DNA from: SVTX01 sp045588675
GTDB taxonomy: Bacteria; Bacillota; Clostridia; Oscillospirales; CAG-272
Assembly: GCA_045588675.1 (NCBI GenBank)
Contig: JAZNER010000035.1
Location: forward strand, 1 to 46,207
Reading direction: 5' to 3'
Length of the DNA stretch: 46,207 nucleotides
The stretch's first letter is position 1; every line of letters begins with the position of its first letter. Below, one piece after another: positions 41,459 through 46,207 of the stretch. The notes under the pieces are model-generated. The model saw only the letters and a program-made list of their open reading frames with translations. It ran no database searches and was not told the origin of the DNA. The position numbers were made by a program, and so were the translations under genes.

Positions 41459-42139
41459 ATGGTAATTGATTCCAGACAAACTACGGTAGCATATCGCTGC
41501 CCCGATTGCGGTGCAGGGGTAATCAGTCTTGTTGGGCTTTTCTCTCTTTCAGGTGATATGGTTAAGCTGAAATGCACCTGCAAGAACAGCGAAATGCAGA
41601 TTATCAACCGTAAAACCGACGAGCAGGTAAGGCTGAGTATCCCTTGCATTTTCTGCAATAAGCCACATTCCTATACTGTAAACCGTTCTACTTTTTTCTC
41701 AAAGGATATTTTCCTTTTGCCTTGCCCCTACTCCGATATTAATATAGGCTTTGTGGGTGAGAGCAATAATGTAAAGGCAGAGCTTGCAAGAACCGAGCTT
41801 GAGCTGCTTGATCTGCTTGAAGAAAATGGAATCGATGATTTCAAAAGCCTTCACGGCGATGAGGAAACTCTCACTGACCCACAGGTTCTTGATGTAATCA
41901 CTTATGTTATAGGTGACCTCGACGCAGAGGGAAAAATATTTTGCAAGTGCTTTCCAAACGGCAGAGAGCCCTTACCTGACGACCAAATGGAGAGAGAGGA
42001 CTCGGATTACGAAATTGAAATGACGGAGGACTCTATTAAGGTTTCGTGCGCCAAGTGCGGCTGTTGCAGTGTTATTCCAACAGATTCAATGCTGACCGCC
42101 CACGCATTTTTAAACAGTGATTACTTGAAATTGGAATAA
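41459..42139 (+). CDS. zinc-ribbon protein, unknown function
   Basis: A 226-residue soluble protein. Cysteine pairs CPDC (about residues 14-17), CTC (39-41), CIFC (63-66) and a C-terminal CAKCGCC (about 199-205) suggest two or more zinc sites; the N-terminal ribbon is of the YRCPDCGAGV type. The middle is acidic (DDFKSLHGDEETLTDPQVLD). AAAGGAA is upstream of the ATG. I recognise it as a conserved protein of Oscillospiraceae-like genomes without assigned function. Confidence 0.65.
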   Translation: MVIDSRQTTVAYRCPDCGAGVISLVGLFSLSGDMVKLKCTCKNSEMQIINRKTDEQVRLSIPCIFCNKPHSYTVNRSTFFSKDIFLLPCPYSDINIGFVGESNNVKAELARTELELLDLLEENGIDDFKSLHGDEETLTDPQVLDVITYVIGDLDAEGKIFCKCFPNGREPLPDDQMEREDSDYEIEMTEDSIKVSCAKCGCCSVIPTDSMLTAHAFLNSDYLKLE

Positions 42140-42140
42140 A

Positions 42141-42179
42141 GCAAAAGCGGTATCTGCCTCTGGCAGATACCGCTTTTGC
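42141..42179. terminator. strong bidirectional terminator
   Basis: An 18-bp perfect stem (GCAAAAGCGGTATCTGCC, loop TCT, complement) between the zinc-ribbon gene and the convergent small peptide gene, with A and T tracts. Confidence 0.9.
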
Positions 42180-42205
42180 TATAACGCAACTGTTTTTTGA
42201 TAAAA

Positions 42206-42298
42206 TCAGTTGCAGCAGCAGCAGAGAATGAGAAGCGCGATGATGATAAGCCAAACCCAGTTGTTATCAAAAATACCGCAAAGACAGTTGGAATTCAT
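42206..42298 (-). CDS. 30-residue Cys-rich membrane peptide
   Basis: Encodes MNSNCLCGIFDNNWVWLIII followed by ALLILCCCCN, with GGAGG at a good distance from the ATG. It has a Cys-x-Cys N-terminus, one transmembrane helix and a run of four cysteines at the end. Short C-rich single-span peptides of this form are frequent in Firmicutes spore-formers (comparable to YjcZ-type peptides), but I know no function. It converges on the terminator at 42141-42179. Confidence 0.7.
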   Translation of the reverse strand: MNSNCLCGIFDNNWVWLIIIALLILCCCCN

Positions 42299-42530
42299 AA
42301 AATATCCTCCTTGAAATAATGCATATTGTACTTGAGAATTATGTTCTTCTCACTATCATAATATGTAAATATATCGGGAATGTGATTGTCTTTTGTCGAA
42401 ATTTTAGAGTGCAAGATAATTTGTAAGGCAATTGTAAAAATTTCAAAAAAACTATTGTTAAATTATAATTTATATGTTAAAATAAGTAATGAACAAAAAG
42501 ATTTAAAATGTGCCGAAAGGATAATAGCCG
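42299..42530. other. AT-rich intergenic region before lepA
   Basis: It contains the ribosome binding site of the small peptide gene and, at the other end, GAAAGGA before lepA. A TTGTTA...TATAATTTATATGTTAAAAT region (about 42450-42480) is promoter-like but ambiguous. Nothing else seen. Confidence 0.4.
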
Positions 42531-44210
42531 ATGTCACAAAGCGATAGAATGAAAAAAATAAGGAATTTCTCAATAATTGCGCATATTGACCACGGTAAGT
42601 CAACGCTTGCTGATAGAATTCTGGAGTCAACACAAGCCGTTTCCAAGCGTGAAATGGAGGAGCAGGTGCTTGACAATATGGAGCTTGAGCGCGAGAGGGG
42701 AATTACGATCAAGGCGAGAGCGGTTAAGCTTGATTATATTGCGCCCGATGGAGAAAAATATGTTTTCAATTTGATAGATACCCCAGGACACGTTGACTTT
42801 AATTACGAGGTTTCGCGCTCGCTCAATGCCTGCGACGGGGCACTTTTAGTAGTTGATGCAACACAGGGAATTGAGGCTCAAACTCTTGCGAACGCTTATC
42901 TTGCGGTCGATGCGGGACTTGAGATTATCCCTGTAATCAATAAAATCGATCTGCCGAGCGCAGAGATTGAAAGAGCGAGAAATGAAATCGAGGAGCAGAT
43001 CGGTATTCCCGCCGAGGATTGTCCTGCCGTGTCTGCAAAAACAGGACTTAATATTGAGCAGGTGCTTGAAGCTGTGGTAAGAGATATTCCCGCTCCTCAA
43101 GGGGATGAAAACGCCCCGCTCAAATGCTTGATTTTTGACTCATATTACGACAGTTATCTCGGAGTAGTTGTAAACGTGCGAGTTGTTGACGGTACCTTGC
43201 GTGTGGGAGATAGAATTAAGCTTATGAGCACGGGTAAGGAATTTGAGGTCGTTGAGGTTGGCACAATGGAGGCTTTTGGACTTTGCAAGTGCGATTGTCT
43301 TTCAGCGGGCGAGGTTGGATATATTACCGCTTCAATCAAGAGCGTGGGGGATACCCGTGTCGGAGATACTGTGACACTTGCCGAAAACCCTGCTTCTGAA
43401 GCACTTCCGGGTTTTAAATCGGTTCAACCGATGGTTTTTGCGGGAATTTATCCGGCAGACGGAGCAAGATACGGAGATTTGCGCGACGCGCTTGAAAAGC
43501 TCCAGCTCAATGATGCCGCGTTGATTTTCGAGCCTGAAACCTCTATTGCATTGGGCTTCGGCTTCCGTTGCGGCTTCTTGGGCCTTTTGCATATGGAAAT
43601 TATCGAAGAAAGACTTGAAAGGGAATTTAATCTTGATTTGATAACGACGGCACCGGGCGTAATTTACGAGGTCAAGCTTCGCAACGGCGAAACTATAAAT
43701 ATTGACAATCCGTCAAATTATCCGACGGCAGACGAGATCGAGGTCGCGCGTGAGCCCTTGGTTAAGGCGACAATCATCACTCCGACCGAGTATATCGGCG
43801 GACTTATGGATTTGTGTCAGGACAGACGCGGAGTTTTCCACGATATGAAGCATCTTGACAGTACGCGAGTTGAGCTTCACTATGACTTGCCTTTAAATGA
43901 AATCATTTATGACTTTTTTGATGCTTTGAAAAGCCGTTCACGCGGATATGCTTCACTTGACTATGAGCTTAAAGGCTATGAGCCAAGCAAGCTTGTAAAG
44001 CTCGACTTCTTGCTCAACGGCGAGCAGGTTGACGCGCTTTCCTTCATAGTTCACGAGGAAAAGGCGTACGGCAGAGCGAGAAGAATTGCCGAAAAATTGA
44101 AGGATAATATTCCAAGACAGCTTTTCGAGGTGCCTATTCAGGCGGCAATTGGCTCGCGTATAATTGCGCGTGAAACAGTTAAAGCTATGAGAAAAGACGT
44201 GCTTGGATAG
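42531..44210 (+). CDS. lepA: elongation factor 4 (LepA), interrupted by an in-frame amber codon
   Basis: 559 residues to the TAG; with the tail it would be about 606, the family norm. LepA is a ribosome-binding GTPase that back-translocates or aids ribosome assembly. Seen here: G1 AHIDHGKST, switch region ERERGITIKA, G3 DTPGHVDF, G4 NKIDLPSAE, domain 2, then EF-G-like domains (GFRCGFLGLLHMEIIEERLE) and the start of the LepA-specific C-terminal domain (ALSFIVHEEKAYGRARRIAE). The frame reaches RKDVLG, then TAG (44208-44210), then CYGGDITRKKKLLEKQKE. The family has KDVLAKCYGGD, so TAG replaces the lysine codon. Confidence 0.92.
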   Translation: MSQSDRMKKIRNFSIIAHIDHGKSTLADRILESTQAVSKREMEEQVLDNMELERERGITIKARAVKLDYIAPDGEKYVFNLIDTPGHVDFNYEVSRSLNACDGALLVVDATQGIEAQTLANAYLAVDAGLEIIPVINKIDLPSAEIERARNEIEEQIGIPAEDCPAVSAKTGLNIEQVLEAVVRDIPAPQGDENAPLKCLIFDSYYDSYLGVVVNVRVVDGTLRVGDRIKLMSTGKEFEVVEVGTMEAFGLCKCDCLSAGEVGYITASIKSVGDTRVGDTVTLAENPASEALPGFKSVQPMVFAGIYPADGARYGDLRDALEKLQLNDAALIFEPETSIALGFGFRCGFLGLLHMEIIEERLEREFNLDLITTAPGVIYEVKLRNGETINIDNPSNYPTADEIEVAREPLVKATIITPTEYIGGLMDLCQDRRGVFHDMKHLDSTRVELHYDLPLNEIIYDFFDALKSRSRGYASLDYELKGYEPSKLVKLDFLLNGEQVDALSFIVHEEKAYGRARRIAEKLKDNIPRQLFEVPIQAAIGSRIIARETVKAMRKDVLG

Positions 44211-44351
44211 TGCTACGGCGGTGATATTACAAGAAAGAAAAAACTGCTTGAAAAGCAAAAAGAGTGTAACAAGAAGATGCGTCAACTCGGCTCTGTTCAA
44301 GTATCTCCTGAGGCATTTATGGCGGTTCTTAAGCTTGGTGACGATGACTGA
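44208..44351 (+). other. intact lepA tail after an amber codon
   Basis: After TAG the same frame has 46 sense codons encoding the canonical LepA end (CYGGDITRKKKLLEKQKE to SPEAFMAVLKLG) and stops at TGA (44349-44351), overlapping the hemW ATG by 8 nt. A single AAG-to-TAG change would explain it. Confidence 0.85.
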
Positions 44352-45480
44352 TAATTTGGGTATTTATATTCACATTCCGTTTTGCTTGTCGAAGTGCTAT
44401 TATTGTGACTTTTGCTCGGTATCGCGTGTTGATGAAGGGAAAATGCAGGGATATGCAGATGCTTTGTGCCGTGAGGTCAAGCTTATTTCAAGTGAGCTTA
44501 AAAAGAGCGGAAAAGAGCCGCCTGTTGATACAGTCTATTTCGGCGGAGGAACACCGACACTTTTGTCTGTAAGCCAATTTAAGCAAATCCTTGATAGCCT
44601 GAAAGCAAATTTTAAGGTAAGTGACAACTGCGAGATAACAACTGAGGCAAATCCGAAAAGCATTGACAGACAAAATCTCTTTGCTTTGCGAGAGCTTGGA
44701 TTGAACCGCTTGAGCATAGGTATGCAGAGCGCAAATGACAACGAGCTTAAAGCGCTTGGCAGAATACACGGCTTTGATGATTTTTGTAAGATTTTTGAAG
44801 ATGCAAGAGAGGCTGGCTTTGAAAATATTTCTGCCGATTTGATGTACGGCATACCCGAGCAGACAAGCGAGAGCTTTTGCCATTCTATTGATACCCTTGT
44901 TTCAATGTCGCCCGAGCACATCTCGTCTTATTGCTTAACGGTTGAAGAAAATACCCCCTTTTATAAAAGAAGGGACAGACTTGCCTTGCCGAGTGAGGAC
45001 GCGGTAAGCGAGATGTACAGTCTTATGTCAACAAGGCTTCAAGAAAAGGGATATAAAAAATATGAGATCAGTAATTTTTCTCGTATAGGATATGAGTCAA
45101 GGCACAATAATAAGTATTGGCTTCTTGACAATTATATAGGTCTTGGCGCGTCGGCACACTCTTGCTTTGACGGAGTGAGATTTGCTCATTCAAGGGATAT
45201 TGACGCTTATATAAACGGGGAAAATACCTTTGAGCAGATAGAGGAAAATGACAAAAGAGCGCAGATGAACGAGTATGTAATGCTCGGCATGCGGCTTTGC
45301 CGCGGGGTAAGCTTTTCTGAGTTTGAGGCGAGATTTGAAGCAGATTTTTTGTCTGAATTTCAGGGCTTTGTTAAATTTGCCCCTGAATTTGTGCAGATTG
45401 ACAAAAATGGATGCCGTTTTACCGATAAAGGAATGTTTGTGAGCAATTATATTTTGTCCGAAACGCTTGATTTTTCTTGA
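44344..45480 (+). CDS. hemW: radical SAM heme chaperone HemW
   Basis: Encodes 378 residues from MTDNLGIYIHIPFCLSKC. The radical SAM cluster motif CLSKCYYCDFC (CxxxCxxC plus the extra C of this family) is near residues 14-24, followed by YFGGGTPTLLS, TTEANPKSID, GLNRLSIGMQSANDNELKAL and GRIHGFDD. The HemN-type C-terminal domain follows (YEISNFSRIGYESRHNNKYW). HemW inserts heme into target proteins; older annotations call it coproporphyrinogen oxidase. The start was chosen by homology of IYIHIPFC and overlap with the lepA end. lepA-hemW is a common Firmicutes order. Confidence 0.93.
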   Translation: MTDNLGIYIHIPFCLSKCYYCDFCSVSRVDEGKMQGYADALCREVKLISSELKKSGKEPPVDTVYFGGGTPTLLSVSQFKQILDSLKANFKVSDNCEITTEANPKSIDRQNLFALRELGLNRLSIGMQSANDNELKALGRIHGFDDFCKIFEDAREAGFENISADLMYGIPEQTSESFCHSIDTLVSMSPEHISSYCLTVEENTPFYKRRDRLALPSEDAVSEMYSLMSTRLQEKGYKKYEISNFSRIGYESRHNNKYWLLDNYIGLGASAHSCFDGVRFAHSRDIDAYINGENTFEQIEENDKRAQMNEYVMLGMRLCRGVSFSEFEARFEADFLSEFQGFVKFAPEFVQIDKNGCRFTDKGMFVSNYILSETLDFS

Positions 45481-45556
45481 ACAAAAAGGGGAAAATGAAT
45501 TTTTGTGCAAGGTGCAAGAGGTAGATTGACAGACATTATTCAACATAAAAAGTCGG

Positions 45557-45585
45557 TTGACAAAAGAGAGTTTTTATGTTATAAT
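45557..45585 (+). promoter_or_regulatory. perfect promoter of the DUF1292 gene
   Basis: TTGACA (45557-45562), a 17-nt spacer and TATAAT (45580-45585); leader of about 70 nt. Confidence 0.85.
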
Positions 45586-45664
45586 AAAGACAGAAGGAAG
45601 CAATAGCTTTCGCCAAATATTTTACATAGATTTGGAATTCACGGAGAAAGGATGGTATAGTCCG

Positions 45665-45985
45665 ATGAACGACAATAAAAAGAATAACGAAACAGAGCTT
45701 GATAGCGAAGAAATCAGTGTTATCACCTTAACCGACGAAGACGGAAAGGAGATTGATTTCGAGGTTATAGGTGCAGAAGAAATTGACGGGGTTGCATATT
45801 ACGCGATGGCTCCCGTAGGCGCTGAAGAAAACAACGAAGGCATTATAGAATATGTGCTGCTCAAGCTTGAGGAGGACGAAGAAGGCGAAGAAATGTTCGT
45901 CACAGTTGACGATGAAGATGAATTTGATAAGGTCGCTAATTTCTTTGACGATTTGTTTGACAGCGAAGAGGATTATGATGCTTAA
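45665..45985 (+). CDS. DUF1292 family protein
   Basis: Encodes 106 residues starting MNDNKKNNETELDSEEISVI, very acidic throughout. ITLTDEDGKEIDFEVIGAEE, GVAYYAMAPV, YVLLKLEEDEEGEEMFVTVD and DDEDEFDKVANFFDDLFD follow the DUF1292 (YrzB-like) pattern. The ATG at 45665 is the only in-frame candidate after AAAGGA. In Firmicutes such genes usually sit beside yrrK/yqgF; here it stands alone downstream of hemW. Function unknown. Confidence 0.85.
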   Translation: MNDNKKNNETELDSEEISVITLTDEDGKEIDFEVIGAEEIDGVAYYAMAPVGAEENNEGIIEYVLLKLEEDEEGEEMFVTVDDEDEFDKVANFFDDLFDSEEDYDA

Positions 45986-46207
45986 GAAGTGAGTTAACTC
46001 ACAGAATGAGATTTTAAATAACAAGTATTTAATTTTGGTACGGGCCGATGAAAATATAAATTTTTTAAGCAATTTTTATAGGTAGGCAACATATTATTAA
46101 ATAGTGGTGTAAGCCAATGGAAAGTTTAATTTAAAATTTTAGAAAATTTATTTAAAATACATTAAAAAAATTCCTGCTTAGTTAGTGATATCCGCTTGAT
46201 TGAGACC
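45986..46207. other. AT-rich right end without recognisable gene
   Basis: 222 bp, AT-rich, with no ribosome binding site followed by an open frame and no clear hairpin. Confidence 0.5.

Noticed and set aside
1..46207. CRISPR array, rRNA operon, intact tRNA
   Set aside because: No regularly spaced short repeats, no rRNA-like sequence, and only partial tRNA-Ser ends were found.

Overview
The window is a low-to-moderate GC chromosome segment of an endospore-forming clostridium, most like an uncultured gut Oscillospiraceae/Ruminococcaceae. The sporulation genes (spoIVB, spoVAC, spmA-spmB, with two Spo0A-like boxes before spmA), an AbrB/SpoVT regulator, RNase J, WalJ, DUF6514 and DUF1292 proteins support this. 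Genes carry strong AGGAGG-type ribosome binding sites, and several promoters match TTGACA-17-TATAAT exactly.

Region 1 (1-17.4 kb) is the late end of a prophage, all on the + strand and tightly packed. It holds the tail of a leucine-rich-repeat protein, three small membrane or coiled-coil proteins, a putative head-tail adaptor, a 768-residue tail hub/nozzle-like protein, a coiled-coil protein, a 338-residue structural protein and a 3,567-residue polyvalent protein. The giant protein carries GNAT-like, ADP-ribosyltransferase (R-STS-EQE), HExxH metallopeptidase, MuF-C-like and duplicated nuclease-like modules before a long C-terminal phage region. Small genes with their own ribosome binding sites are nested in its inter-domain linkers, all in the +1 frame relative to it. 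One has an internal promoter, and a 402-bp tandem duplication shows substitutions silent in the nested frame but not in the giant frame. This is the strongest candidate for something undescribed.

Region 2 (17.4-21.3 kb) is prophage-end cargo on the - strand. Two paralogous HTH regulator + DUF6514 gene pairs bracket a three-gene operon: a Panacea/DUF4065 antitoxin-like protein, a coiled-coil membrane protein and a small membrane protein. It is followed by an outward-facing consensus promoter and two tRNA-Ser 3'-end remnants, each with a terminator, which probably mark the integration junction.

Region 3 (21.3-27.2 kb) is an RHS toxin graveyard on the - strand. It has three 5'-truncated RHS core copies, one with a GIY-YIG-like toxin and an Imm26-like immunity gene, one with a hydrophobic toxin and a membrane immunity candidate. 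The third is fused in frame to the C-terminal half of a neighbouring nuclease-like gene. A direct repeat of about 390 bp flanks the array.

Region 4 (27.3-46.2 kb) is host chromosome: spoIVB; an rpiR-phosphodiesterase-AEC transporter cluster with tandem operators; spoVAC; a membrane protein-walJ-rlmH operon; abrB; spmA-spmB; rnj with a long structured leader; a SurA/PrsA-like membrane protein; a zinc-ribbon protein; a 30-residue Cys-rich peptide gene; lepA-hemW; and a DUF1292 gene. lepA has an in-frame amber codon where a conserved lysine is expected, followed by an intact tail. A phage gene at 5.5 kb shows a similar in-frame amber, and TAG is rare as a terminator in the window.
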